This document shows, piece after piece, positions 52,057 through 61,631 of a stretch of DNA of 63,742 nt; positions within the stretch are counted from its first letter, which is position 1; each line of letters opens with the position of its first letter. The position numbers and the translations under genes were made by a program. The DNA is from Desulfarculaceae bacterium. GTDB lineage: Bacteria > Desulfobacterota > Desulfarculia > Desulfarculales > Desulfarculaceae. The stretch lies in NCBI GenBank assembly GCA_020444545.1, contig JAHLKT010000009.1:1-63742 (forward strand), read 5' to 3'. The notes beneath the pieces are model-generated. The model saw only the letters and a list, made by a program, of their open reading frames with translations, did not search any database and was not told the origin of the DNA.

Positions 52057-53523
52057 TTACGCCTCCGTCCTGCGGCCCGCTTGGCCCAGGGCCTTTTGGT
52101 AAATTTCCACGTAGCGCGGCGCGGCGGCCTGCCAGGAGAAGTCCTGGGCCATGCCCCGCTGCATGATGCCGCGCCATTCCTCGGGCTTTTGGTAGGCCTC
52201 CCGGGCCCGGGCCAGGGCCCCCAGCATGGCATCCAAAGCGAATGGCTCGAACTTGAAGCCCGTGCCCGGAGTCTGGGCGGTGTGGTCGGCCACGGTGTCG
52301 GCCAGGCCGCCGGTGTCGCGCACCACCGGCACCGCGCCATAGCGCAGAGCCTGCATCTGATGGATGCCGCAGGGCTCGTAGCGGCTGGGCACCAGGAGCA
52401 TGTCCACCCCGGCCATGATGCGGTGGGCCAGGGGCATGTCGAAGCCGATGGTGACCCCCAGGCGGCCGGGGTTGCGCTGGGCCAGCTCCATGAGGGCCAC
52501 ATGGTAGTGGTCCTCGCCATAGCCCATGACCACCACGTTGAGCCCCAACTCGAACATGCTCTCCATGCCCGCGGTCACCAGGTCCAGGCCCTTGCGGTCC
52601 TCCAGGCGGCCCACCAGAGCCACCAGGGGCCGGCCGTCCGCCTCGTCCAGGGAGTAGAGCTCCATCAGGTCGCGGCGGCAGCGCTTCTTGGGCTCCACGT
52701 CGTCCTGGCTGTAGGTGGCCGGCAGATGCTCGTCCTCGGCCGGATTCCACACCGAGTAGTCGATGCCGTTGACCACCGCGGTGAGGCGCTCGCGCCGGGC
52801 CAGGAGCACCCCTTCCAGGCCTTGGCCCAGGTCCGGGGTGAGTATCTCGCGGGCATAGGCGTGGGACACGGTGGAGATCATGTCCGCGAAGAGCAGGCCG
52901 CCCTTGAGGAAGTTGATCTGTCCGTAGAACTCCAGGGCCTCGGGGGTGAAATACTCCCAACCCAGGCCGGTGAGCGGCATGTCGTAATGCCAGAACTGGC
53001 CCTGGTTGCCCAGGTTGTGCACGGTCATCAGCGAGGCGCTGCCCTCCAGCTGGGGGTCGCCCGCGTAGAGGGTGCGCAGATACACCGGCACCAGGCCGGT
53101 GGTCCAGTCGTTGGCGTGGAACACGTCCACCTTCCAGCCCATGGCCTTGGCCAGCTCCAGGCAGGCCCGGCTGTAGAAGATGAAGCGCTCGGCGTTGTCC
53201 TCGTAGTCGCCGTAGGCGTTGCCGTAGAGCCCCTCGCGGTCGAACAGGTGCTCGTGGCTGATGAGGTAGTCGGTGACCCCGGAAGGGTTGCGGCGGCAAT
53301 ACACCTCGGCCTGATGCCGTTTCCAGGAAACCGGCACCTCCAAGGTCACCTCCAGGCGCTCCAGAGTCGCCTCCAGCTCCGGGGACATGCGGGGCTTGGG
53401 AGTGACCACGCCCACGGTGTGGCCCAACTGGGCCAGGGCGCGCGGCAGGTCGTAGGCCACTTCGGCCAGGCCGCCCACCCTTTTGTAGGGCCAGACTTCA
53501 GGCGCCAAAAATAGTATGTGCAT
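52057..53523 (-). CDS. glgA: glycogen synthase (GT5)
   Basis: 488 residues. GT5 two-domain fold with HANDWTTGLVPVYLR (substrate region), LVGRLEDRKGLDL, and SRYEPCGIHQMQALRYGAVPVVRDTGGLADTV. The N-terminal KxGGL loop reads K14-R15-V16-G17-G18-L, so Arg replaces the Lys that contacts ADP-glucose in the family. Adds glucose from a nucleotide sugar to glycogen. Starts an operon with a GAF kinase and an unknown protein. Confidence 0.9.
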   Translation of the reverse strand: MHILFLAPEVWPYKRVGGLAEVAYDLPRALAQLGHTVGVVTPKPRMSPELEATLERLEVTLEVPVSWKRHQAEVYCRRNPSGVTDYLISHEHLFDREGLYGNAYGDYEDNAERFIFYSRACLELAKAMGWKVDVFHANDWTTGLVPVYLRTLYAGDPQLEGSASLMTVHNLGNQGQFWHYDMPLTGLGWEYFTPEALEFYGQINFLKGGLLFADMISTVSHAYAREILTPDLGQGLEGVLLARRERLTAVVNGIDYSVWNPAEDEHLPATYSQDDVEPKKRCRRDLMELYSLDEADGRPLVALVGRLEDRKGLDLVTAGMESMFELGLNVVVMGYGEDHYHVALMELAQRNPGRLGVTIGFDMPLAHRIMAGVDMLLVPSRYEPCGIHQMQALRYGAVPVVRDTGGLADTVADHTAQTPGTGFKFEPFALDAMLGALARAREAYQKPEEWRGIMQRGMAQDFSWQAAAPRYVEIYQKALGQAGRRTEA

Positions 53524-53640
53524 CTGCCCGATCTCCCTTGATAGCCAAACTATAACACGCCATCGGGCGCAACAAAACCAAAGCAGCCATGGGGCCCGCC
53601 ATGCGTTGACACCTTTGTAAAAGCGGCGCTAAGGTTAACC

Positions 53641-55113
53641 ATGCGATGGCTACGGCACATATTCTCCCGGCCCCCGGTGGTGCTGGCGGCGGTGGTGCTC
53701 CTGCCCTGCCTGGCCTGGGGCGTGTTCTCCCTGGGCATGGACTGGAGCATCATGGAGCGCCTGGCCGACGGCGAGCGGGTGTCGGCCGAGATGCAGCGGC
53801 GGGTGCTGTTCACCGGCCTGGGCCTGGCGGTCACCCTGGCCGGCGTGCTCATCGGGGCCTTTTGGTGGCACCGCCGCTACGCCCGCCAGATCGACACCCT
53901 GGTGGAGGCCTGCCACCGCATGTCCCTGGGCGAGCCCTCTCCCCTGCCCGACGCGCCCCAGCGCCTGGAGCAGCTGGGCCGCCTGGCCCTGGCCATCCAG
54001 GTGATGCACGAGGCGCTGATGGACTACCTGAGCCTGTACCGGCGCTTTTTCGACGCCGCGCCGGACATGTTCCTCTCCCTGGCCCCGGCGGGGCAGCGCA
54101 TTCTGGACGCCAACACCGCCTTTTGCCGGGCCGTGGGGATGCTCAAGGACGAGGTCCTTGGCCAGCCGGTGGAGCGCTTCGTGGATTTGGACAAGGGATG
54201 GGAGGAGGCCCTGGGATCGGGCAGCGAGTTTATCTCGGGACAAATCAAAACCGACAGCGGTATCATAAAAGTCGAAGCCAGCATCTCCTTGGAGGGAAAC
54301 CCCGAGGGCCAGCCCTGGGTGCTGGGCGCCATCCTGCGCGACGTTACCCTGCGCGACGCCCTGCACGGAGAGCTTTTGCAGAAATCCACAGCACTGGAAA
54401 AGGCCCTGGAGGAGATCAGAAGCGTGGAAGAGCTCAAGGACGAATTCCTCACCACCCTGAGCCACGAGCTCAAGACGCCCCTGGTGTCCCTCAAGGGCTT
54501 TTTGCAGCTTTTGAAAAAGGGCGGCACCGGGCAGGAGCAGGGCGAGAAGTATCTGGACATCTGCTGGCGCAACCTGAGCAAGCTGGAGACCCAGATCAAC
54601 AACCTCTTGGACCTGGCCCGCCTGAGCCACTCCAAGGAGCAGTACGAGATGGCCCCAGTGGACCTGAGCGCCCTGGTGCGCACCGCGGCCGAGAACCTGG
54701 CCCCGGCCGCGGCCGAACGCCGGGTGACCCTGGACCTGAGCGGCCTGAACGCGGGCCCCCTGGTGGTCGAGGGCAACCTGAACAAGCTGGTACAGCTGGT
54801 GGACAACCTCCTGGTCAACGCCATCAAGTACAACAAGGAGGACGGCCAGGTGCGTCTGGGCCTGGAGCGGGAAGGCTCCCAGGTGGTGCTCACCGTGGCC
54901 GACTCCGGGGTGGGCATCGACCGCGAGCACACCGCGGCCATCTTCAACCGCTTCTACCGGGCCGACATGAGCGGCACCGGCCGCCTGGAGGGCCTGGGTA
55001 TCGGGCTCAGCCTGGTGCAGGAGATCGTAAAGCTGCACAACGGCGACATCCGGGTGGAGAGCGAGCCCGGGGTGGGCACCACCTTCACCGTGACCCTGGA
55101 GGCGGGCGCATGA
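53641..55113 (+). CDS. membrane sensor histidine kinase with PAS domain
   Basis: 490 residues. Two membrane segments (about 11-33 and 56-76) with a very short periplasmic loop, HAMP-like linker, PAS domain (about 132-240), HisKA with H275 in LSHELKTPL and HATPase ending [19 protein letters not shown]. Short loop suggests a membrane or cytoplasmic signal. Divergent from glgA with 117 bases between. Its TGA overlaps the receiver gene ATG. Confidence 0.88.
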   Translation: MRWLRHIFSRPPVVLAAVVLLPCLAWGVFSLGMDWSIMERLADGERVSAEMQRRVLFTGLGLAVTLAGVLIGAFWWHRRYARQIDTLVEACHRMSLGEPSPLPDAPQRLEQLGRLALAIQVMHEALMDYLSLYRRFFDAAPDMFLSLAPAGQRILDANTAFCRAVGMLKDEVLGQPVERFVDLDKGWEEALGSGSEFISGQIKTDSGIIKVEASISLEGNPEGQPWVLGAILRDVTLRDALHGELLQKSTALEKALEEIRSVEELKDEFLTTLSHELKTPLVSLKGFLQLLKKGGTGQEQGEKYLDICWRNLSKLETQINNLLDLARLSHSKEQYEMAPVDLSALVRTAAENLAPAAAERRVTLDLSGLNAGPLVVEGNLNKLVQLVDNLLVNAIKYNKEDGQVRLGLEREGSQVVLTVADSGVGIDREHTAAIFNRFYRADMSGTGRLEGLGIGLSLVQEIVKLHNGDIRVESEPGVGTTFTVTLEAGA

Positions 55114-55496
55114 GCCGGCCCCTGGTGCTGTTGGTGGAAGACGACCAGGACATCGCGGCCCTGTACAGCGCGCTGCTGGAGGCCGAGGGCATGACCGTGG
55201 TGCATTGCCTGGACCGCCAGCAGGCGGACCGCTGGTGGCACAACGCCGAGCGCCGGCCGGACCTGGTGGTGCTGGACGTACGCCTGCCCGACGGCTCGGG
55301 CCTGGAGCTGTGCAGCGACCTGGGGGGCCTTTGCGAAAAATCCTCTCTCCCGCCCATAATCGTGCTCAGCGCCCACGGCGACCCCCGCATGCCTTCCCTA
55401 TGCCGCCAGGCCGGGGCGGCGGCCTTTTTGGACAAGCTGGAGAATTTGGACAACCTTGTCTATAAGGCTAAGGAATTATTGGACAATCAAGCTTAA
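55110..55496 (+). CDS. single-domain response regulator (receiver only)
   Basis: 128 residues. Receiver only: acidic ED11/D12, phospho-acceptor D56 in LVVLDVRLPDGSG, Ser/Ala switch in VLSAHG and the Lys in AAFLDKLE. No output domain, so it acts through protein contact or phosphorelay. ATGA overlap with the kinase gene gives strict pairing. Confidence 0.88.
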   Translation: MSRPLVLLVEDDQDIAALYSALLEAEGMTVVHCLDRQQADRWWHNAERRPDLVVLDVRLPDGSGLELCSDLGGLCEKSSLPPIIVLSAHGDPRMPSLCRQAGAAAFLDKLENLDNLVYKAKELLDNQA

Positions 55497-55880
55497 GACT
55501 TTTTTAGTCCGCCTTTTTAGGGCAATTCTACCCGACAAACTCCCCCAAATTATAGCATCGGCAATTTATTACCGTTTTTTTTCGGGCTATTTCACCTGTT
55601 AATTTAATTGGCATTTAGAAGCAAACTCTTATGCCAGGCAGCCCGATTTGATTCGCCCAACCGGCCTAATCCGGACGCCTCAATTTAGATTAATTTTTTT
55701 GCTGTGTTCTTAGGTGGTTGAAAAAGAGATCCCCGGCGAGAGCACAAAAATATGCGCGCCGCCTTTCACGATCTCCCTGCCTGCCCCTCTAGGGAAAACG
55801 ATCCAGAACGACGCGCACGGCAATTAAAGGTGCAATACGCGGGCCAGAATTGGCCGAGCTTATCTTTTTTGCATGACAAA
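55497..55880. other. AT-rich intergenic region
   Basis: About 380 bases before the terminator at 55881. It is markedly AT-richer than the window (runs such as TTAATTTTTTTGCTG) and carries one terminator-like hairpin near its start. No reading frame with coding character was found on either strand. Confidence 0.5.
55559..55582 (+). terminator. intrinsic terminator of the kinase/receiver pair
   Basis: CGGCAA-TTTA-TTACCG forms a short stem with one mismatch followed by eight T at 55575-55582. Confidence 0.7.
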
Positions 55881-55912
55881 GGGGCCGCCGGACGTCCAGC
55901 GTCCGGGGCCCC
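55881..55912 (-). terminator. hairpin terminator of the SurA-like gene
   Basis: GGGGCC-GCCGGACG and CGTCCGG-GGCCCC arms around TCCAG. On the minus strand CCCCTTTGTC follows, a modest T-run, 18 bases after the stop. Confidence 0.6.
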
Positions 55913-55929
55913 TGGTTGGCTTGATGGGG

Positions 55930-56916
55930 CTAATCGATTATCTTCACGTAGTTTTTTGCCCGCAGGTCCTTGATCCACTCCCGGAAGCGTTTCTCGGTGG
56001 TCTCTCGTTCCAGCTTCTGGCGAATCTGATCCTTGACCGCTTGGAGCGGCAAACCTTTGTCACCGCTGCGCTCGGTGAGCTGCATGATCACGAAGCCCTG
56101 GGGAATCTGCAAAACCTCGCTGACCTGGCCGGGCTTGAGCTCGCCCAGGGCCTGGCGCATGGAAGGCAGAAGGTCAGAAGCCTTCACCGGCCCCAGCTGC
56201 CCTCCCCGCTCGGCCCCCGGCCCCTGGGAGTTCTGCTGGGCCAGCTTGCCGAAGTCCTCGCCGTTCTTGATCTTGGTCAGGATGTTCTCGGCCTTTTGGC
56301 GCACCGCGTTCTCGCCGGCCAGGCTGGTCTTGTCGTCCACCCTGAGGAAGATGGCCCGGATCTGAACCTCGTCCAGGTTCTGGTACTGCTCCTTGTGGTC
56401 CTTGTAGTACTTCTCCACGTCCGCGTCGGTGACCACCACCAGCTTCTTGACTTCCTGGTTGATCAGCCGCTGCTTGAGGATGTCATTGCGCAGGTTGTTG
56501 CGGTACTCCTGGAGGGTGAGCCCCTGGCGGCTCAGGCTGGCCACGAAGTCCTCATCGGTGAGGTTGTTGGACTTCTTCACCCGGTTGATGTAATGGTCCA
56601 GCTCGGCGTCGGGGACCACCAGCCCGGCGCGTTTGACCTCCTTGGCGAAGATCTTGTCGTCGATCAGCCGTTCCAGGGCCAGGCGCCGGATCTGGGTGGG
56701 AGGCATCCCCCCGCTGCCCGGCTGGGTGGCCTCCATGCGGGCCAGGTCCATCTTCACCCGCTTGATGGAGCGGTCCAGGTCCAGGGAGGTGATCACGTCG
56801 TCGTCCACGATGGCCACCACCCGGTTGACCACCTGCTCGGCCGCGGAGGCCAACATGGCCGGCGCGATCAACAGAACCGCCAGAACAAGGCTAAAGATAA
56901 GGCGTCGTAGCATCAT
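55930..56916 (-). CDS. SurA-like periplasmic peptidyl-prolyl isomerase/chaperone
   Basis: 328 residues with signal peptide (about 1-25, ending LASAA). SurA N-terminal chaperone region (VNRVVAIVDDDVITSLDLDR) and one parvulin domain (about 165-275) with AQQNSQGPGAERGGQLGPV and GQVSEVLQIPQGFVIMQL. Assists outer-membrane protein folding. Its ATG overlaps the preceding gene stop (ATGA). Confidence 0.88.
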   Translation of the reverse strand: MMLRRLIFSLVLAVLLIAPAMLASAAEQVVNRVVAIVDDDVITSLDLDRSIKRVKMDLARMEATQPGSGGMPPTQIRRLALERLIDDKIFAKEVKRAGLVVPDAELDHYINRVKKSNNLTDEDFVASLSRQGLTLQEYRNNLRNDILKQRLINQEVKKLVVVTDADVEKYYKDHKEQYQNLDEVQIRAIFLRVDDKTSLAGENAVRQKAENILTKIKNGEDFGKLAQQNSQGPGAERGGQLGPVKASDLLPSMRQALGELKPGQVSEVLQIPQGFVIMQLTERSGDKGLPLQAVKDQIRQKLERETTEKRFREWIKDLRAKNYVKIID

Positions 56917-57899
56917 CCACTCCTAGGAGAGGCCGGGCGGCCCAGTTCAAGAAAATTCTCGTCGTATTGTACCCGAGCCTGGGCTCGCAAGCGCTCCAGA
57001 TATTGCACGGCCAGAGATTCGCGGCGCTGAGCGGACAGACGCTTTTGAATCTCCGGCGCGGCCTGGGCCAGGCTCAGGGTTTGGGCGGGCCTCTTTTGTT
57101 TTACCAGCACCACGTGGAAGCCATAGGTGCTGGGCAGGGGCCCGGCCAGTTGCCCCGCTTGCAGGGCGAAAACCTTCTTCTCCAAGGCGGGCGGCATGTG
57201 CCCCCGGCTGAGCCAGGAGGGGTGCCCGCCCTCGGCCAGGGGGGCGCCCAGGGCATCGGCCGCGGCGCTCATGTCCTGGCCCGTCTTCACCCGGTCCACC
57301 AGCTTTTGGGCCAGATCCCGGCTGGGCAACAGGGCGTGCAGGGCCAGAATCTGCTCGGGGCGCTGAAACTCCCGAACATGGCCCTGGTAATAATCACGAA
57401 CCTGAGCCGCTCCCACCCGGGCCCGGGGCATGAGTATCATGCGCAGGGCCTTTTCCATCAAGAGCTGGCGCTCCAGTTCGTCCCGCCAATCCTTGCGCGA
57501 GATGCCGTGGATGGCCAGGTTGTGCTCAAAGGCCTTTTCGTCCAGCTCGCTGAGCATGGCCTTTTCCTGGCGGGCCGCTTCCTTGGGGTCCAGGTTGATG
57601 CCCTGGCGGGCTGCGTCCTTTAGCACCAGGCGGCGGCTTATCAGATCCTCGATCATCTCGCGGCGCAGCGATTTTTCCAGCATGGCCGGATCGCCCCCCA
57701 GGCCCAGAAAAGCGGCCCGGGCCTTGAACTCATGCAGGGTGATGGCCTCGCCGTCCACCCAGGCCACGGTGGGCGCGGCCTGCTCCGGGGCGGGGGAGCA
57801 CCCCGCCATCAGAAGGGCCAGCAAGGCCGCCGCAGCGAGATATGCCGCCCATGGGCGGCGCCGCGCGGTCCCCGGCCGGGATGACACTAATCCCGCCAT
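56913..57899 (-). CDS. lipoprotein parvulin-type isomerase/chaperone
   Basis: 328 residues or so. Lipobox LLMAGC at the end of a hydrophobic leader; the mature part has a SurA-like N-terminal helical region and a parvulin domain with PLAEGGHPSWLSRGHMPPALEKKVFALQAGQLAGPL. Anchored in a membrane, periplasm-facing. ATG at 57899 is preferred; one at 57920 would overlap the mfd stop by 11 bases. Middle gene of mfd-lipoprotein-surA. Confidence 0.82.
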   Translation of the reverse strand: MAGLVSSRPGTARRRPWAAYLAAAALLALLMAGCSPAPEQAAPTVAWVDGEAITLHEFKARAAFLGLGGDPAMLEKSLRREMIEDLISRRLVLKDAARQGINLDPKEAARQEKAMLSELDEKAFEHNLAIHGISRKDWRDELERQLLMEKALRMILMPRARVGAAQVRDYYQGHVREFQRPEQILALHALLPSRDLAQKLVDRVKTGQDMSAAADALGAPLAEGGHPSWLSRGHMPPALEKKVFALQAGQLAGPLPSTYGFHVVLVKQKRPAQTLSLAQAAPEIQKRLSAQRRESLAVQYLERLRAQARVQYDENFLELGRPASPRSG

Positions 57900-57909
57900 G
57901 TTATCGGAC

Positions 57910-60900
57910 CTAGTTACCATCGCCGCCGATGTATTGCAAGAACTGCCTGGCCTGCTCCAGGGGCGGGCGCCCCGCCTCCAGGGAAAGCTTGACCCGGCCG
58001 TCCGGGAACACGCGCACCTTTTGGGGCTGTTCCTGGGCCATGGTCAAGAGGCGATCCAGGTCCAGGGCGTCGGTGCGGGTGAAATGGGCCATGAAGCCGT
58101 CGCCCGAAACGTCCAGGCGCTCGGCCCCCAGGCGGCGGGCCAGCACCTTGAGCCCCACCCCGGCCAGGAGGTTGCCCGCCGCGGCCGGGGGCGGGCCGAA
58201 GCGGTCGCCCATCTCGGCGGCCACGCCCTCCAGGTCGTCCTCGCGGCGCACCGCGCTCAGGCGGCGGTACAGGCTCAGGCGCACCTCTGGGTCGGGCACG
58301 TAGGACTCGGGCAGATGGGCGGGCAGGCCCAACTTTAGCTCGGGCTCGGGCCCCTCGGCCGGGGCCTCGCCCTTGAGCCGGGCGATGGCCTCTTCCAGCA
58401 GGCGGAGGTAGAGCTCATAGCCCACCTCGGCGGCCACCCCGCTCTGCGCCTCGCCCAGCATGTTGCCCGCCCCGCGAATCTGCAAATCGTGCATGGCGAT
58501 GGCAAAGCCCGCCCCCAGCTGGGTGAAGTCCATGAGCGCCTTGAGCCGCTTGGCCGCCTGGCGGGTCAGGGACTGCTCGCTCTTTACCAAGAGATAGGCA
58601 TAGGCCCGCTGACCCGAGCGCCCCACCCGGCCGCGCAACTGGTAGATCTGGCTCAGGCCCAGCTTGTCCGCGTTGTTGATGATGATGGTGTTGGCCGCCG
58701 GGATGTCCAGGCCGGACTCGATGATGGTGGTGCACACCAGCACGTCCAGCTCTCTTTTCACGAAAGCCATCATCACCCGCTCCAGCTCTTTCTCGGGGAG
58801 CTGGCCGTGGGCCACGCCCACCCGGGCAGCCGGGGCGAGCCTCTGCACCTGGCGGGCCATCTTGTGGATGTCCTGCACCCGGTTGTGCACCAGGAACACC
58901 TGGCCCTGGCGCTTAAGCTCACGCTCCAGGGCCTCGCGCACCGCCTGAGGAGTGAAGGGGGCCACGTAGGTCTTGATGGCCTGGCGGTCGGCCGGGGGCG
59001 TGTTGATCACGCTGAGGTCGCGCAGGCCCGAGAGGCTCATCTGCAGGGTGCGCGGGATGGGCGTGGCGGTGAGGGTGAGCACGTCCACCAAGCGGCGCAG
59101 CTTCTTGAGTCGCTCTTTGTCCTTGACCCCGAAGCGCTGCTCCTCGTCCACCACCACCAGGCCCAGGTCCTTGAACTCCACATCCTTCTGAATGAGACGG
59201 TGGGTGCCGATGACGATGTCCAGCTTGCCCTGTTTGATCCCGGCCAAGATCTGGCGCTGCTCGGCCGGGGTCTTGAAGCGGCTGAGCGACTCCACCTCCA
59301 CCGGCTGGTCCATCAGGCGCTCCACGAAGGTCTGATAATGCTGCTCTGCCAGCACGGTGGTGGGCACCAGGAAGGCCACCTGCTTGCCCTGCATGGCCAC
59401 CAGATAGGCCGCGCGCAGGGCCACCTCGGTCTTGCCGAAACCCACGTCGCCGCAGATGAGACGGTCCATGGGCTTGGCCGCGCCCAAGTCGGCCAGCACG
59501 TCCTGGATGGCCCGGGCCTGGTCCGGGGTCTCCTCCCAGGGGAAGCCCGCTTCGAACTCGCGGAAGGAGCTGTCCGGCGGGGTGAAGGACTTGCCCTTGG
59601 CGATGCTGCGCGCGGCGTAGAGCTCCACCAGGTCGTGGGCGATGAGCTCCACCGCCTTCTTGGCCCGGCTCTTGGTGCGGGCCCAAGAGTGGCCGCCCAG
59701 GCGGTCCAGCTTGGGCTTGGCGTCCTCGGGGCCGCGGTACTTGCTGATCAGGCCCATGCGGTCGGCCGGGAGATAGAGCTTGTCTCCTCCCGCGAAGACC
59801 AGGTGCAAAAAATCGCTCTCCGCCGCGCCCACGGCCACGGTGGTCAGGCCCTCGTAGCGGGCCACGCCGTGGTCCATGTGCACCACCAGGTCGCCGGCCT
59901 CCATGTCGTCCAGGGCAGCCAGCATCTCGCTCAGGCGCGGCGGGGCCTTGTGGCGCACCACCCGGGGCGCGCCGAACACCTCGTCCTCGGTGATGAACAC
60001 CACCGGCAGCTCGGCGGGCGCGAAGCCGGCGGTGAGGCCGCCTTCCAAAAGGCTGAGCGCCGGACCGCCCGGCTCCAGGGGCCAAGTCTCGGCCGCGCTG
60101 CCCCGCACCATCACCCCCACCTCACGCTCGGCCAGAAGCTCGGCCAGGCGCTGCACCTGGGAGCGGGAGCGGCACACCAGCACCGTGGCCCGGCCCTCCT
60201 CGCTCTGCTGGTCCACCCACTCCAAGAAGCGGCTGATGATGGAGCCCTCGCCCGCCCGCTTGAGCTCCGCGTGCAGGCCAGGGAAGGTGGAGGCCTTGAG
60301 CTTGATCAACTCGGCGCCGCCGCTCTTTTCCAGGCCCATGGCCAGGGCGCGGCAATGCAAGTGCGGGCGCGAATCCAGGCGCAGGGCCATCTGCTCCGGG
60401 GTGCGCCGCAGCATGGGCGGGCCCAGCACCACCCGGCCCTCCTCCCGGGCCGCCTCGAACTGCTCGTTCAGCTCGGCGCTCTGGCTCTCCAGGCGGTGCC
60501 CCACCTCGGCGGGCTCCAGCACCACGTGCCAGGCGTCCGAGGGCAGATAGGAGAAGATGTCGCCCGCATTGCTGAAGTACACCGGCAACAGCGATTCCAG
60601 GGCGGTGAAGGGGGCGCGCAGCTCGATCTTCTCCACCAGCTCGGCCAGGCGGCGGGTGGAGAGCCCCTCCTCGCGGGCCAGCTTGCGCAGGCTCTTAACC
60701 GCCCGGTCGGCGGCATCAGCCGAGAGGTCCACGGGCAGGCAGGGGATCAAGGCGGCCTCGGGCAGGGGGAGCTGGGAGCGCTGGTCGCCGGGGTCGAAGC
60801 GCCGAAGGCTCTCGATCTCGTCGCCGAAGAACTCCACCCGCACCGGGTCGTCCAAGAGCGGTCCGAAGAAGTCCACCACCGAGCCGCGCACCGCGAAGTC

Positions 60901-61446
60901 GCCCACCTGCTCCACCAGGGGCACCGGGGTGTAGCCCCCCGCGGCCAAGGCCTTGACCAGGTCATCGCGCTCCAGGCGCTGGCCCTTGGCCAAGGACAGG
61001 TAGTTGTCCAAAAGGTGCTCGGGCGGGCACAGGCGAGAGGCCGCCGCCGCGGCCGAGGTGACCACCAGCAAGGGGCGCTCGGCGGCCATCAGCTCCCAGA
61101 GCACGGCCAAACGGCGAGCCGTTACCTCTGGGGGCGGGTCCAACTCCTGATAGGGGCTCACCTCATAGGCCGGGAACAGGCGCACCGGGCTGCCGCCGGG
61201 CGCGGCGCCGGACAGGAAGAACTCCAGGTCCCTGACCAGGGTCTCGGCCACGGCCAAGGTGGGGCAAACCACCAGCCAGGCCCGGGGCGCATCCAGCCAC
61301 AGCCGGGCCAGGGCAAAGGCCCGCCCCGCGCCCTCCACCCCGCCCAGCAGCGCTGCGCCCTGGGTCTCCAGGGCCGTGCGCGCCTGCTCCAGGTTCCGGC
61401 CCGGAGGCCAGACCACGGGGTTGTCGCCGGTGGATGGCTGAGTCAT
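57910..61446 (-). CDS. mfd: transcription-repair coupling factor
   Basis: 1178 residues, full length. UvrB-like N-terminal module with [17 protein letters not shown], an RNA-polymerase interaction domain ([19 protein letters not shown]), and the translocase with [16 protein letters not shown] (Walker A), [21 protein letters not shown] and the QLRGRVGRS motif VI. It displaces stalled RNA polymerase and recruits UvrA. ATG at 61446 chosen; the frame is open to 61638 without family resemblance. Leads an operon with two chaperone genes. Confidence 0.96.
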   Translation of the reverse strand: MTQPSTGDNPVVWPPGRNLEQARTALETQGAALLGGVEGAGRAFALARLWLDAPRAWLVVCPTLAVAETLVRDLEFFLSGAAPGGSPVRLFPAYEVSPYQELDPPPEVTARRLAVLWELMAAERPLLVVTSAAAAASRLCPPEHLLDNYLSLAKGQRLERDDLVKALAAGGYTPVPLVEQVGDFAVRGSVVDFFGPLLDDPVRVEFFGDEIESLRRFDPGDQRSQLPLPEAALIPCLPVDLSADAADRAVKSLRKLAREEGLSTRRLAELVEKIELRAPFTALESLLPVYFSNAGDIFSYLPSDAWHVVLEPAEVGHRLESQSAELNEQFEAAREEGRVVLGPPMLRRTPEQMALRLDSRPHLHCRALAMGLEKSGGAELIKLKASTFPGLHAELKRAGEGSIISRFLEWVDQQSEEGRATVLVCRSRSQVQRLAELLAEREVGVMVRGSAAETWPLEPGGPALSLLEGGLTAGFAPAELPVVFITEDEVFGAPRVVRHKAPPRLSEMLAALDDMEAGDLVVHMDHGVARYEGLTTVAVGAAESDFLHLVFAGGDKLYLPADRMGLISKYRGPEDAKPKLDRLGGHSWARTKSRAKKAVELIAHDLVELYAARSIAKGKSFTPPDSSFREFEAGFPWEETPDQARAIQDVLADLGAAKPMDRLICGDVGFGKTEVALRAAYLVAMQGKQVAFLVPTTVLAEQHYQTFVERLMDQPVEVESLSRFKTPAEQRQILAGIKQGKLDIVIGTHRLIQKDVEFKDLGLVVVDEEQRFGVKDKERLKKLRRLVDVLTLTATPIPRTLQMSLSGLRDLSVINTPPADRQAIKTYVAPFTPQAVREALERELKRQGQVFLVHNRVQDIHKMARQVQRLAPAARVGVAHGQLPEKELERVMMAFVKRELDVLVCTTIIESGLDIPAANTIIINNADKLGLSQIYQLRGRVGRSGQRAYAYLLVKSEQSLTRQAAKRLKALMDFTQLGAGFAIAMHDLQIRGAGNMLGEAQSGVAAEVGYELYLRLLEEAIARLKGEAPAEGPEPELKLGLPAHLPESYVPDPEVRLSLYRRLSAVRREDDLEGVAAEMGDRFGPPPAAAGNLLAGVGLKVLARRLGAERLDVSGDGFMAHFTRTDALDLDRLLTMAQEQPQKVRVFPDGRVKLSLEAGRPPLEQARQFLQYIGGDGN

Positions 61447-61631
61447 GCTTTCAACCGCTTTGCCTGCCAAAAAACACAAAAATCCGCGCCACGTTGCTTT
61501 GACGCGGCTGCACGCCCCTAAAGAATAACCCTTGGTTTGGGCAGCGGCAAGTTGCCTCCTGGTGGGAGCGAGGGCCCACCTGAGGTATACTGTTGCCTCG
61601 GAATTGTCACCCAGGTCTTGAAGGAGCTCCC

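Noticed and set aside
52051-53514. 487-codon plus-strand frame opposite glgA
   Set aside because: Shadow; glgA on the minus strand has clear GT5 motifs.
55590-55650. Second sigma-54-like element on the minus strand (TGGCAT...TTTGCT)
   Set aside because: Spacing between GG and GC is one base too long and no minus-strand gene follows.
58489-61521. 1010-codon plus-strand frame opposite mfd
   Set aside because: Antisense shadow; composition of a complement frame and no motifs.
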